DNA from: DATATB01 sp036268995
GTDB taxonomy: Bacteria > Planctomycetota > Planctomycetia > Pirellulales > PNKZ01
Direction: 5' to 3'
Assembly: GCA_036268995.1 (NCBI GenBank)
Contig: DATATB010000036.1
Coordinates: 1-64,000 of the forward strand
DNA length: 64,000 bases
In this document: piece by piece, positions 9,281 to 17,349 of the stretch
Layout of the letters: each line of letters begins with the position of its first letter
How positions within the stretch are numbered: the stretch's first letter is position 1
Position numbers and translations under genes: made by a program
Notes under the pieces: model-generated
What the model was told of the DNA's origin: nothing
The model's database searches: none
Seen by the model: only the letters and a program-made list of their open reading frames with translations

Positions 9281-9400
9281 GCAAATAGTCGCCCAAATGC
9301 CGGTCGAAAAAAGGGCGACAAACTCGCGCGGATGATGGTATCCTGGCAGGTGTTCGCTCCCGCCTGACTGCGACCCTCCCGCTTGAGGAATTCTCCCACG

Positions 9401-11335
9401 ATGAGCCGCCGGCATTTAGCCCAAGTTGCGCGGCTGCCCATGTCCCGACTGGCCGTTGCTCTGGCAGTCGTGGCCTGTTGGCTGGCCCCGGCTTCGGCTG
9501 AGACACCGAAGATCGACTTTGCCCACGACGTGGTGCCGGTCATCCGTGCCCGCTGTGCGAGCTGCCATACCAACGGCACGTACAAAGGCTCGTTTTCGCT
9601 CGATACACGCGAAGCGATGCTCGAGTCCGAAGCCGTGACGCCGGGCGAGCCGGTTAAAAGCGAACTGATCGGCCGCATCACCAGCACCGATCTCGACGAG
9701 CGGATGCCGCCCAAAGACCAGCGGCCGCTGTCGGCCAAGGAAATCGGCGTGCTCCGGGCCTGGATCGCTTCGGGCGCAGCCTGGGAGCCGGGTTTCACGT
9801 TCAAAAAGGCGACGTATATCGCACCGCTCAAAGTGCGGCGGCCGCAATTGCCACCGGCCAGGCCGGGACTCGAGCATCCGATCGATCGCATCCTGGCCGC
9901 TTACTTTGCCGCTCATCAAGTAACCCCGCCGCCGGCGCTGGACGACGCGGCGTTTGTACGTCGGCTGTATCTGGATGTGATCGGGCTGCTGCCCGCGCCG
10001 GCCGAGGTTGAAGCGTTCGCGCACGATCCCTCGCCCGACAAGCACCAGCGGTTGGTGCAGAGCCTGCTCGCCGATCGCCGGGCCTATGCCGATCACTGGC
10101 TGACCTTTTGGAACGACCTGCTGCGCAATGATGATGGCGGCATCGGGTTCCGAGAGAACGGACGCAAGAGCATCACAGCCTGGCTCTATCAATCGCTATT
10201 GGACAACAAGCCCTACGACCGGTTCGTGCGCGAGCTGGTGAGCCCGAAGCCCGAGTCCGAGGGGTTTGTTCACGGCATCCAATGGCGCGGCCGGGTGAAC
10301 GCCAGCCAGGAACGCGAGATCCAGTTCTCGCAGAATTTGTCGCAGGTGTTCTTCGGCATCAACATGAAATGTGCCTCGTGCCACGACAGCTTTATCGACG
10401 ATTGGAAGCTGGACGATGCTTACGGCCTGGCGGCGGTGATTGCCGAGCGGCCGCTGGAAATTCACCGCTGCGACAAGGCCACCGGCAAGCTGGCCAAGGC
10501 CCATTTTTTGTGGCCGGAGTTGGGCACGATCGACGCAGCGGCGCCGCGGGCCAAGCGGCTCGAACAACTGGCCGGACTGGTCACGCATCCGGACAACGGC
10601 CGCTTTCAACGCACGATCGTCAACCGCATCTGGCAGCGGCTGATGGGCCGGGGCATTGTCCAGCCGGTCGACATCATGGCCGGTGAGCCGTGGAGCGCCG
10701 ACCTGCTGGATTATCTCGCCTCGTACCTGGTCGAGCACGGCTACGACCTGCAGCAGTTGCTCGAGCACATTGCCACCAGCAGGGCCTATCAATCCGCCAG
10801 CGCGATCAGCGACGAAGAGCCGTCGGCCGACGATTTTGTATTTCGCGGACCGCAGGTGAAGCGCATGACGGCCGAGCAGTTTTTCGACGCGGTCTGGACG
10901 GTCACCGGCACCGAAGCGGGCAGGCGGTTGGTGGCGGTGAAACCACCGCCGGCAGCCCGCAAAGAGCGGCAATTGCTGCGGGCCTCGCTGGCGCGCAACG
11001 ACGCCTTGATGCGTTCGCTGGGCCGCCCGAACCACGACCAGGTGGTCACGACTCGCAGCGACCGGCTGACGACGCTCGAAGCGCTCGATTTGTCGAACGG
11101 ACAAATTTTTGCCGACTTGCTCGCCCGCGGCGCCGCGAGCCTGCTCAAGTCGTCAGGCGCCTCGGCTAGCGAGCCGATCGTGGAAACGATCTACCTCCGC
11201 AGCTTCAGCCGCCGGCCCACGGCCGACGAGTTGGCCACGGCATGCGAAGTCGTCGGTGCAAAACCCTCGCAGGAGTCGGTCGCCGATTTGCTGTGGATCG
11301 TGTTCATGCTTCCGGAATTTCAATTGATCCGTTGA
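9401..11335 (+). CDS. Planctomycetal cytochrome c / DUF1549 / DUF1553 secreted protein
   Basis: A 644-residue exported protein. ATG 9401 is chosen over the in-frame TTG 9383 because GAGGAA lies ten bases upstream. After a signal peptide ending 'APASA-ETP' comes a c-type haem motif CASCH (52-56) in the PSCyt1-like domain, then DUF1549 (from about 'HPIDRILAAYFAAHQVTPPPALDD' with 'RRLYLDVIGLLPAPAEV'), a second CASCH in 'INMKCASCHDSFIDDW', and DUF1553 ('NGRFQRTIVNRIWQRLMGRGIVQPVDIM'). This architecture is a hallmark of Planctomycetes and is nearly always followed by a DUF1501 gene, as here 18 bp later. The pair is thought to act in the periplasm, possibly in redox-linked glycan breakdown, but the reaction is not established. 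Confidence 0.92.
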   Translation: MSRRHLAQVARLPMSRLAVALAVVACWLAPASAETPKIDFAHDVVPVIRARCASCHTNGTYKGSFSLDTREAMLESEAVTPGEPVKSELIGRITSTDLDERMPPKDQRPLSAKEIGVLRAWIASGAAWEPGFTFKKATYIAPLKVRRPQLPPARPGLEHPIDRILAAYFAAHQVTPPPALDDAAFVRRLYLDVIGLLPAPAEVEAFAHDPSPDKHQRLVQSLLADRRAYADHWLTFWNDLLRNDDGGIGFRENGRKSITAWLYQSLLDNKPYDRFVRELVSPKPESEGFVHGIQWRGRVNASQEREIQFSQNLSQVFFGINMKCASCHDSFIDDWKLDDAYGLAAVIAERPLEIHRCDKATGKLAKAHFLWPELGTIDAAAPRAKRLEQLAGLVTHPDNGRFQRTIVNRIWQRLMGRGIVQPVDIMAGEPWSADLLDYLASYLVEHGYDLQQLLEHIATSRAYQSASAISDEEPSADDFVFRGPQVKRMTAEQFFDAVWTVTGTEAGRRLVAVKPPPAARKERQLLRASLARNDALMRSLGRPNHDQVVTTRSDRLTTLEALDLSNGQIFADLLARGAASLLKSSGASASEPIVETIYLRSFSRRPTADELATACEVVGAKPSQESVADLLWIVFMLPEFQLIR

Positions 11336-11353
11336 TGGGGATCGAAAGCAATT

Positions 11354-12865
11354 ATGAATGAGATTCGCAAAGCACGCTCTGGGATGATCCCAAACCCCTC
11401 ACCCCCGGCCCCTCTCCCACAAGGGGAGAGGGGAGTAGCGGAAGGCGAAGCTTGGCAGCGGCGTGATTTTCTGCGGGCTACCGGCGCCGCGGCCTTGGCG
11501 GCGTTGGCCGGTCGGGAGCCGGAGTTGCTGGCGCGCGAGCATTTGAAGCAGCCGCGGCCTACGGCCGATACGTGCATCGTGTTGTGGATGGCCGGCGGCA
11601 TGGCCGCGCCGGAGACGTTCGATCCGAAACGCTACGTGCCGTTCAAGGTCGGTCTGCCGGTCGAACAGGTGATGAGCACGTTCCCGGCGATCGACACGGC
11701 AGTGGATAACATCAAAATCTCGGAAGGGCTGGAGAACATCGCCCGAGTGATGGACCGGGCCACGCTCATCCGCTCGCACGTTCAGGCCGACCTGGGCAAT
11801 ATCCTGCACTCGCGGCACCAGTACCATTGGCACACCGGCTATGTGCCGCCGCAAACGGTCGCGGCCCCGCACATCGGCGCGTGGATCGCCCGGCTGCGCG
11901 GGCAGAATAACCCGGCCATTCCGGCCTTCATCAATATCGGACAGCGGCTCGAAGGCGTGGGCGAGTCGGACGAGCTCAAGGCTTTCACCACCGCCGGGTT
12001 TCTAGGGAGCGAGTACGGGCCGTTCAACTTGCCGTACCCGATGGACGCGGTGGCGGCCGTGCGCCCGCCCAGCGGCATGACGCGCGAGCGGTTCGAGAGC
12101 CGGCAGAAACACTACGAGCGCTTGCTGCGGCAAAGCCCGCTGGGATCTATGGCCAGCGACTACCACCAGCAATCGATGCTGCGTTCGATCGACAATGCCC
12201 ATCGCCTGCTCAACTCGCCCCAGCGCGATGCCTTTGACCTGACCAAGGAGCCGAAGGAGAGTTTTGACAAATACAACACCGGCCGCTTCGGGCAGGGCTG
12301 CCTGCTGGCGCGGCGCTTGACCGAGGCCGGCGCCCGATACATCGAGGTGACGACCGAGTACGTGCCGTTCATGAGCTGGGACACGCACGAAAATGGACAT
12401 ACCACACTCAAGGAAATGAAGCAGGCCATCGACCGGCCGATTGCCCAATTGATTCTCGATTTGGAGAGCCGCGGCCTGCTGGATCGCACGCTGGTCGTGC
12501 TGGCCAGCGAGTTCAGCCGCGACATGATGATCGAAGGCGTGCCGGGCAGCACGGCCCGCGATCAGTCGCGAGCCAAGACTGACGTGCTCAAGGAAATGAA
12601 GCACTACGGGCTGCACCGACATTTCACCGGCGGAAGCTCCGTGGTGCTCTTTGGCGGCGGGATGAAGCGCGCTTTTTTGTATGGCGAAACGGCGGCCGAG
12701 CGGCCCTGCATCGTGACGAAAAACCCCGTCACGATTTCCGACCTGCACGCCACGATCTACTCCGCGATGGGCATCTCGCCCAAGACCGCAATGGATGTCG
12801 AAAAACGGCCGTTCTACGTCACGGAAGACGGCAAGGGGCAGCCGGTCCGTGAACTGTTTTCGTAG
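11354..12865 (+). CDS. DUF1501 family protein, Tat-exported, with a repeat inside its coding N-terminus
   Basis: A 503-residue protein of the DUF1501 family (alkaline-phosphatase/sulfatase-like fold). A Tat signal is visible at residues 36-52 ('RRDFLRATGAAALAALAG'), but it is preceded by an unusual 35-residue extension. Residues 14-27 (PSPPAPLPQGERG) are the translation of a GC-rich hairpin repeat that is intergenic elsewhere in this window. No start codon occurs in frame between the repeat and the Tat motif, so if the gene is expressed the repeat must be translated. The body has 'VLWMAGGMAAPETFDPK', 'LVVLASEFSRDMMIEG' and a C-terminal 'TISDLHATIYSAMGI', all typical. It is the partner of the upstream DUF1549/DUF1553 protein. 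Confidence 0.9.
   Translation: MNEIRKARSGMIPNPSPPAPLPQGERGVAEGEAWQRRDFLRATGAAALAALAGREPELLAREHLKQPRPTADTCIVLWMAGGMAAPETFDPKRYVPFKVGLPVEQVMSTFPAIDTAVDNIKISEGLENIARVMDRATLIRSHVQADLGNILHSRHQYHWHTGYVPPQTVAAPHIGAWIARLRGQNNPAIPAFINIGQRLEGVGESDELKAFTTAGFLGSEYGPFNLPYPMDAVAAVRPPSGMTRERFESRQKHYERLLRQSPLGSMASDYHQQSMLRSIDNAHRLLNSPQRDAFDLTKEPKESFDKYNTGRFGQGCLLARRLTEAGARYIEVTTEYVPFMSWDTHENGHTTLKEMKQAIDRPIAQLILDLESRGLLDRTLVVLASEFSRDMMIEGVPGSTARDQSRAKTDVLKEMKHYGLHRHFTGGSSVVLFGGGMKRAFLYGETAAERPCIVTKNPVTISDLHATIYSAMGISPKTAMDVEKRPFYVTEDGKGQPVRELFS
11394..11434. repeat. GC-rich hairpin repeat (copy R1) embedded in the DUF1501 gene
   Basis: This copy reads ACCCCTCACCCCCGGCC then CCTCTCCC-ACA-AGGGGAGAGG, so it contains its own stem CCTCTCCC.../...GGGGAGAGG. 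The same 41-45 bp unit occurs at 17160-17202, 17301-17341 (inverted) and 17736-17780. It is translated in frame as PSPPAPLPQGERG. Confidence 0.85.
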
Positions 12866-12875
12866 CCGCAAGGCC

Positions 12876-13022
12876 GGCGTGCGATCGTGGCTCGAGCACT
12901 TGCCGTACGATGTCGACTGGGCCGTGCTTTTCATCACCAACCCGCCCGACAAGCACGACGTACTCGGCGAAGCTCGCAAGCGATTGCTGCCAATCTTCGA
13001 GCGCAAGTTCGCCGGGAGTTAG
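12876..13022 (+). pseudogene. Possible remnant of a serine hydrolase C-terminus
   Basis: Between the DUF1501 stop and the first 85-bp palindrome, one frame reads GVRSWLEHLPYDVDWAVLFI then NPPDKHDVLGEARKRLLPIF and a stop. The 'W-x-E-H...DVDWAVLFITNPP' pattern resembles the last strand and helix of beta-lactamase-related serine hydrolases ('DWAVLFN...'). There is no start, no catalytic motif, and the frame upstream merely overlaps the DUF1501 gene. The reading is uncertain; it may be chance. A decayed gene next to a transposase unit would be unsurprising. Confidence 0.3.
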
Positions 13023-13030
13023 CATTACAA

Positions 13031-13115
13031 GGCGAGCCGGGAGCGTTAGCGACCGGAGTTTTCGACCGCGAGCGGAGTTGTTGCGTCCTCCGGTCGCTAA
13101 CGCTCCCGGCTCGCC
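13031..13115. repeat. 85-bp palindrome, copy A (left flank of the RAYT gene)
   Basis: Left arm 13031-13058 (GGCGAGCCGGGAGCGTTAGC then GACCGGAG) is the exact reverse complement of 13088-13115, with a 29-base spacer. The whole 85 bp recurs without change at 13697-13781 on the other side of the transposase gene. Related shorter copies lie at 24711-24779 and 50658-50687. Confidence 0.93.
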
Positions 13116-13121
13116 TATAAT
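13116..13121 (+). promoter_or_regulatory. Candidate -10 box (TATAAT) of the RAYT gene
   Basis: A perfect TATAAT abuts the right end of palindrome copy A and ends six bases before the ATG at 13128, so the predicted start of transcription falls on or next to the initiation codon (leaderless mRNA). Any -35 element would lie inside the palindrome's right arm. No Shine-Dalgarno sequence is seen before this ATG. Confidence 0.45.
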
Positions 13122-13127
13122 CTGGCC

Positions 13128-13685
13128 ATGCGGTTCTGGCTGCTGACGAATACGACTTACGGAACGTGGCTCCCCGGCACTCCGCGAGGGTCGGTCACGT
13201 CGGTCCGCGATCGCCGGCCTGAGGATTCGGCCGAGCCGGCGCGCGTTGAGCACGATCTGCCCGGTGAACCTTGGGAAGATGCCATCCCCGGGTTGCAGCG
13301 TAGCGCCCTCGAACTCATGAGGGGCCCGCCGATCTATCTCGAACTCCTCAAGGCCGAGGCGCTGCTTTCGCAATTCCAGGAAACCGCGAGTTGCCGAGGT
13401 TGGCAACTCCAGGCAGTCGCCATCATGAATAACCACTTTCACTTGGTAGTCCAAGTCACCGGCGATCCCACGCCCAAGAAGATTCTCTCCGACTTCAAGG
13501 CCTATGGATCGCGCAAGCTCAATGAGCTTTATGGGAAGCCGCCGTCGGAAACCTGGTGGACGACGAACGGCTCCAAACGCAAGTTGTGCGACGTGGCCGC
13601 CGTGGAAAGCGCGGTGAATTATGTGCTGTACAAGCAGCCGAACCCACTGATTGCTTGGTGCCCGGAGCGCGGCCGGATCGTCTAA
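13128..13685 (+). CDS. REP-associated tyrosine transposase (RAYT), Y1_Tnp / IS200-like HUH family
   Basis: A 185-residue single-domain HUH transposase. The HUH motif is 'AIMNNHFHLVVQV' (His103, His105) and the catalytic tyrosine is Tyr126 in 'SDFKAYGSRKLNE'. The N-terminal 'TNTTYGTWLPGTPRG' is typical of the RAYT group common in Planctomycetes. RAYTs nick and rejoin single-stranded DNA at palindromic REP sequences. Here the gene is bracketed by two identical 85-bp palindromes (13031-13115 and 13697-13781), the expected substrate. The protein seems intact: motif spacing is normal and there is no frameshift. No second IS200-type gene is present. Probably expressed from a promoter at the edge of the left palindrome. 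Confidence 0.88.
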   Translation: MRFWLLTNTTYGTWLPGTPRGSVTSVRDRRPEDSAEPARVEHDLPGEPWEDAIPGLQRSALELMRGPPIYLELLKAEALLSQFQETASCRGWQLQAVAIMNNHFHLVVQVTGDPTPKKILSDFKAYGSRKLNELYGKPPSETWWTTNGSKRKLCDVAAVESAVNYVLYKQPNPLIAWCPERGRIV

Positions 13686-13696
13686 GCATTATTATG

Positions 13697-13803
13697 GGCG
13701 AGCCGGGAGCGTTAGCGACCGGAGTTTTCGACCGCGAGCGGAGTTGTTGCGTCCTCCGGTCGCTAACGCTCCCGGCTCGCCAGGCTAACGCTCCCGGCTC
13801 GCC
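13697..13803. repeat. 85-bp palindrome, copy B, plus a truncated extra right arm
   Basis: 13697-13781 is identical to copy A including the 29-base spacer. It is followed directly by a partial duplicate of the right arm, GCTAACGCTCCCGGCTCGCC (13784-13803). Such a half-copy is what imprecise single-strand excision or template slippage would leave. Confidence 0.92.
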
Positions 13804-13826
13804 TAATCGTCGCTGCAAGACGCTCT

Positions 13827-14864
13827 TTACCAACCAAGTCCTTTGGTTGTGGTCTTGATGCGGCAGATGTACATGTCGGCCATGATGTAGAGTGTGCTGC
13901 CGTCGTCGCCCCAGCCGCAGTTGGCGGTCCGCTCGCCGGTGTCGATCGTGCCCAAGTGCGTGCCATCGGGAGCAAGCACCTGCACGCCGCCAGGAGCGGT
14001 GGCAAACAGGTTGCCGTGCTGGTCCACCTTTAAGCCGTCGGGCAAGCCGGGCTTGGTTTTAACTGTCGAGGTGACATCGCGCAGCACGCGGCTGGCGCCC
14101 AGCGTGCCGTCGTCCTTGACGGGAAATGCCTTCCACAGCGCGGCCGCGGGATCCGATTGGGCCACGTACAGCGTCTTTTCGTCAGGCGAGAAGCCAATGC
14201 CATTGGGCCGCGTCATCTCTTTGGTCAACAGCGTCAACTCGCCACCAGGTGACAAGCGATAGACGCCGCAAAAATCCAGCTCACGATGCGGATCGTCCCA
14301 GTTTTGCGGCAAGCCGTAGGGCGGATCGGTGAAGTACAGGTCGCCACCAGAATGGTACACGGCGTCGTTGGGGCTGTTGAGCCGCTTGCCCTGGTAACGA
14401 CCCGCGAGCGTCTTGAAGCTGCGATCCGCTTCCAGCCGCGCAATCCGCCGATCGCCATGCTGGCACAAAATCAAACGGCCCTGCGAATCCAGCAGCAGGC
14501 CGTTGGAGCCCGGCTCTTTGCCCCAATCGCCGCTGCCCGTGTAGCCGCTGGGCTTGAGATAAAGGCTCACGCCCGCGCCGGGCTGCCACTTCATCACGCT
14601 ATTGCGCGGGATGTCGGAAAACAGCAGGTAGCCGCCATCCTTCACCCAGACCGGCCCTTCAGACCAATCGAAGCCCTCGGCGAGTTTTTCGAGCTTGGCG
14701 TCGGAGGGAATCAACTGATCGAAGCGCGGATCCAGGCGGTCGATCGCGCCGAAGCGGCTCGGGTTCGAACCCGGCTGGGCTCGGACACTCGTCGGCAACA
14801 CCGAGGCGAGAAATACGCAGCACAGAATCCCGCTCAACCACCAGATCGTTTGATCGCACCGCAT
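13827..14864 (-). CDS. SMP-30/gluconolactonase/LRE family protein, secreted
   Basis: A 345-residue six-bladed propeller with a signal peptide (hydrophobic 8-27, cleavage near VRA-QPG). Metal-binding and catalytic residues typical of the family are visible: 'AEGFDWSEGPVWV' (the first Glu), 'NSPNDAVYHSGGDLYFTDPPYG' (Asn and the Asp region) and 'PNGIGFSPDEKTLYVAQSD'. The C-terminus 'LPDGLKVDQHGNLFATAPGGVQVLAPDGTHLG' completes the last blades. Family enzymes hydrolyse sugar lactones with a divalent metal; export suggests a periplasmic role. Transcribed toward the RAYT unit and divergent from nadK. Confidence 0.9.
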   Translation of the reverse strand: MRCDQTIWWLSGILCCVFLASVLPTSVRAQPGSNPSRFGAIDRLDPRFDQLIPSDAKLEKLAEGFDWSEGPVWVKDGGYLLFSDIPRNSVMKWQPGAGVSLYLKPSGYTGSGDWGKEPGSNGLLLDSQGRLILCQHGDRRIARLEADRSFKTLAGRYQGKRLNSPNDAVYHSGGDLYFTDPPYGLPQNWDDPHRELDFCGVYRLSPGGELTLLTKEMTRPNGIGFSPDEKTLYVAQSDPAAALWKAFPVKDDGTLGASRVLRDVTSTVKTKPGLPDGLKVDQHGNLFATAPGGVQVLAPDGTHLGTIDTGERTANCGWGDDGSTLYIMADMYICRIKTTTKGLGW

Positions 14865-15031
14865 GGGCCGTTTTCCTCAAGTCATTGGATTGCTTAACCT
14901 GTTGATGCCCGCCAACTGCCGGCCTATCTTCGCCTGCCCCAAGCGGGCCGGTCAATCATTTTCTAACCCTCAATCTCCGCCAAAATCTCGTGATAGCCGC
15001 CCCAGCGCCGGGCATGATAAGATGGCACGCT

Positions 15032-15922
15032 ATGAGTCCATCCGATGCCGCTATCAGTCCGACGGGATCGCCGAGTAAGTTGCGCGTCATGGTCCTGGGA
15101 TTGGGCGCCAAGCCCTCGGTCGCCGCCGAAGCCGAGCGGCTGCGCGCGGCGCTAGAGCAAGCAACCACGATCGTGGCTTGGGATCTCGGCTTCGGCGAGG
15201 ATCTAAGCCGCATCGATGCCGACCTGGCGGTGGTGCTAGGCGGCGACGGCTCGATCCTGCGAGCCGCGCACCAGATGGGATACAACCAGCGGCCGGTCAT
15301 CGGCGTGAACCTAGGAAAGCTGGGTTTCCTGGCGGCTCTTTCGCCCGAGCAGTTTCTGGCGACGCTGCCCGACCTGGCGGCCGGACGCTATCGCGTGATC
15401 CAGCATCTGATGTTCGAGTGCCGGCTGGAGCGTGACGGGCAGCGAATCTGGTGCGAGTTGGGGCTGAACGAAGCCGCCGTGCTATCGGCCCCGCCGTTCG
15501 CCATGTTGCGCGCCGATCTCTACGTTGACGGGGAATTGGTAACTACCTATAGTTGCGACGGCCTGATCATCAGCACTCCCGTCGGCTCGACGGCGCACAG
15601 CCTTTCGGCCGGCGGCCCGATCCTGCGGAAAGATATTGAAGCGTTTGTGGTTGTGCCGCTCAGTCCTCACACGCTGACCAACCGGCCGGTGGTGGACGCG
15701 GCTAGCCGGGTGTTTGAGGTCCGCACAGGGCCGACTGATTCTGGCGCCACGGTCGTCGTCGACGGGCAAGTCCTGGGGCCACTGCATCCGGGTGATCGCC
15801 TCAGCGTGCGGCGCGCCGAAGCGTGTTTCAAGCTGATCGAGATGCCGGGCCATTCGTATTACCGTACGCTACGCGAAAAGTTGGGCTGGGGTGGAAGTCT
15901 GAGTTTGAACGATCGGAGCTGA
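15032..15922 (+). CDS. nadK: NAD kinase
   Basis: A 296-residue ATP-NAD kinase; ATG 15032 is preferred to an in-frame upstream GTG because it leads directly into the fold. It contains the GGDGS motif (70-74, 'VVLGGDGSILRAA'), 'GVNLGKLGFLA', 'LNEAAVLSAPP' for NAD binding and 'DGLIISTPVGSTAHSLSAGGPI'. It phosphorylates NAD to NADP in the cytoplasm, an essential step. Divergent from the gluconolactonase-like gene; the 167-bp gap presumably holds both promoters. Confidence 0.96.
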   Translation: MSPSDAAISPTGSPSKLRVMVLGLGAKPSVAAEAERLRAALEQATTIVAWDLGFGEDLSRIDADLAVVLGGDGSILRAAHQMGYNQRPVIGVNLGKLGFLAALSPEQFLATLPDLAAGRYRVIQHLMFECRLERDGQRIWCELGLNEAAVLSAPPFAMLRADLYVDGELVTTYSCDGLIISTPVGSTAHSLSAGGPILRKDIEAFVVVPLSPHTLTNRPVVDAASRVFEVRTGPTDSGATVVVDGQVLGPLHPGDRLSVRRAEACFKLIEMPGHSYYRTLREKLGWGGSLSLNDRS

Positions 15923-15994
15923 CCGATCGCCGGCCATGAAGGCCACGGCAAACAGCCCGTTGAAATTTCATCGACTCGAAAGGACGCGAGCGAG

Positions 15995-17119
15995 ATGAAC
16001 CGGAGTCTGGCACACTGCATTTTCCTGGTCGCCCTTTTGGCCTTTGCGCCGCTTGCCTGGGCCGCCGACACGTCGGCCGATCAGCCCGATACCGCCACCA
16101 AGCCCAAGGCGGCCGACAAGTCCACGCCTGCTGACAAGTCCGCTTCTGCTGACAAGTCCACAGCGGCCGATCCGGATGCCGATGCAGAGAAGAAATACTT
16201 GCTGCGCTACCGCTTCAAGCCCGGCGAGACGCTGCGTTGGGAGGTTGAGCACCAGGCCCAGGTGAAGACGACGGTTTCTGGCACGACGCAGACGGCCGAA
16301 ACCACCACGCTTTCGGTCAAGCTCTGGAAGGTCAGCGCTTGCAAGCCCGACGGCCAGGCCACGTTCCTGCATTCGGTCGAGCGGGTCGACATGCGGCAAA
16401 AGCTGAGCGGCCGGCAGGAAGTGCGCTACAACAGCCGCACCGACGCCGAGCCTCCGGTCGGATTTCAAGACGTGGCCAAGAGCGTGGGCGTGCCGCTCAG
16501 CGAGATCACGCTGGACGCCACCGGCACGGTTGTCAAGCGAGTCGACAAGCAGCCGCGTCCGCCCAACCAGACCACGCACATCACCATTCCGCTGCCGGCC
16601 GAAGCTGTGCCGCTGGGCCATCGCTGGTCCGTGCCCTACGAGACCACGGTGACGACCAAAGACGGCGGCACGCGCGCCGTCAAGTTGCGGCAGCACATGA
16701 CTTTGGTCAATGTCAAGAACGGCGTCGCCACGATCGCGGTCGACAACCAGGTGCTCAGCCCGGTGAATGATCCGACAATCGACGCCCAATTGGTTCAGAG
16801 CGAAACGACCGGCAAAATTCGCTTCGACATCGCGGCCGGCCGAATCCTCAGCACCATCTCCGACGGCGACAAAAGCGTGGTCGGCTTCCAGGGCGAGGCC
16901 AGCAGCCTGCACTACGTGACGCGCTTTACCGAAAAGCTGGTGCCCGAGGAGAATAAACAGAAGCTCGCCGGCCCCGCCGCGCCCAGCACCGCGCCGAAGA
17001 CCAGCAAACCGGCCGTGAGCAGTTCCATCACCAACGCACCCCCGCCGGGCAGCACGCCGACCACTTCTGCGGCGCGGCCCAACACGCGCCAGGCCAGGCC
17101 CACCTACCGCCGCCGGTAA
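15995..17119 (+). CDS. Secreted protein of unknown function, Planctomycetes type
   Basis: A 374-residue exported protein: signal peptide 1-23 ending 'AWA-ADTS', then a low-complexity linker with repeats of (P/S)ADKS (residues about 37-60), then a beta-rich domain beginning 'YLLRYRFKPGETLRWEVEHQAQVKT'. This opening and 'PLPAEAVPLGHRW' resemble a family of planctomycetal lipoprotein-like domains that start with '(L)RYKFKPGE..RYEV'. The C-terminus is a proline- and threonine-rich tail. No catalytic motif is seen. It lies 72 bp after nadK and may share its transcript. Confidence 0.75.
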   Translation: MNRSLAHCIFLVALLAFAPLAWAADTSADQPDTATKPKAADKSTPADKSASADKSTAADPDADAEKKYLLRYRFKPGETLRWEVEHQAQVKTTVSGTTQTAETTTLSVKLWKVSACKPDGQATFLHSVERVDMRQKLSGRQEVRYNSRTDAEPPVGFQDVAKSVGVPLSEITLDATGTVVKRVDKQPRPPNQTTHITIPLPAEAVPLGHRWSVPYETTVTTKDGGTRAVKLRQHMTLVNVKNGVATIAVDNQVLSPVNDPTIDAQLVQSETTGKIRFDIAAGRILSTISDGDKSVVGFQGEASSLHYVTRFTEKLVPEENKQKLAGPAAPSTAPKTSKPAVSSSITNAPPPGSTPTTSAARPNTRQARPTYRRR

Positions 17120-17150
17120 GGCAGATCGAGAGGGAAGATCGAGCGATCTG

Positions 17151-17349
17151 GTGCTCCTTACCCCTCACCTCCGGCCCCTCTCCCACAAGGGGAGCGGGGA
17201 GGATTGACCGGTCATCTCTTCTTGCGCCCATGCGTTTCTCACTGCGGCGAGACTCACTGCGCGCGATTGCGCGCACGCTGAGGCAGCGGCTACTTCCCTC
17301 CCCCCTCTCCCCTTGTGGGAGAGGGGCCGGGGGTGAGGGGTAGGAGCAC
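17151..17349. repeat. About 199-bp inverted-repeat element (copies R2 and R3 of the GC-rich hairpin)
   Basis: The left arm starts GTGCTCCTTACCCCTCACC (17151-17169) and continues through the hairpin repeat to 17202; the right arm is its reverse complement, ending GGTGAGGGGTAGGAGCAC at 17349 with one base missing. About 98 bp of unrelated sequence separates the arms. The right end abuts the stop codon of the DUF559 gene. The structure resembles a MITE. Confidence 0.8.

Noticed and set aside
14761..14772. GGGTTCGAACCC, resembling a tRNA T-loop
   Set aside because: It lies within the coding sequence of the gluconolactonase-like protein, and no acceptor stem, anticodon arm or CCA surrounds it.
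16105..16170. Short tandem repeats that might suggest a CRISPR or minisatellite
   Set aside because: They are in-frame codons for repeated (P/S)ADKS in a secreted protein linker; no spacers or palindromic repeats are present.
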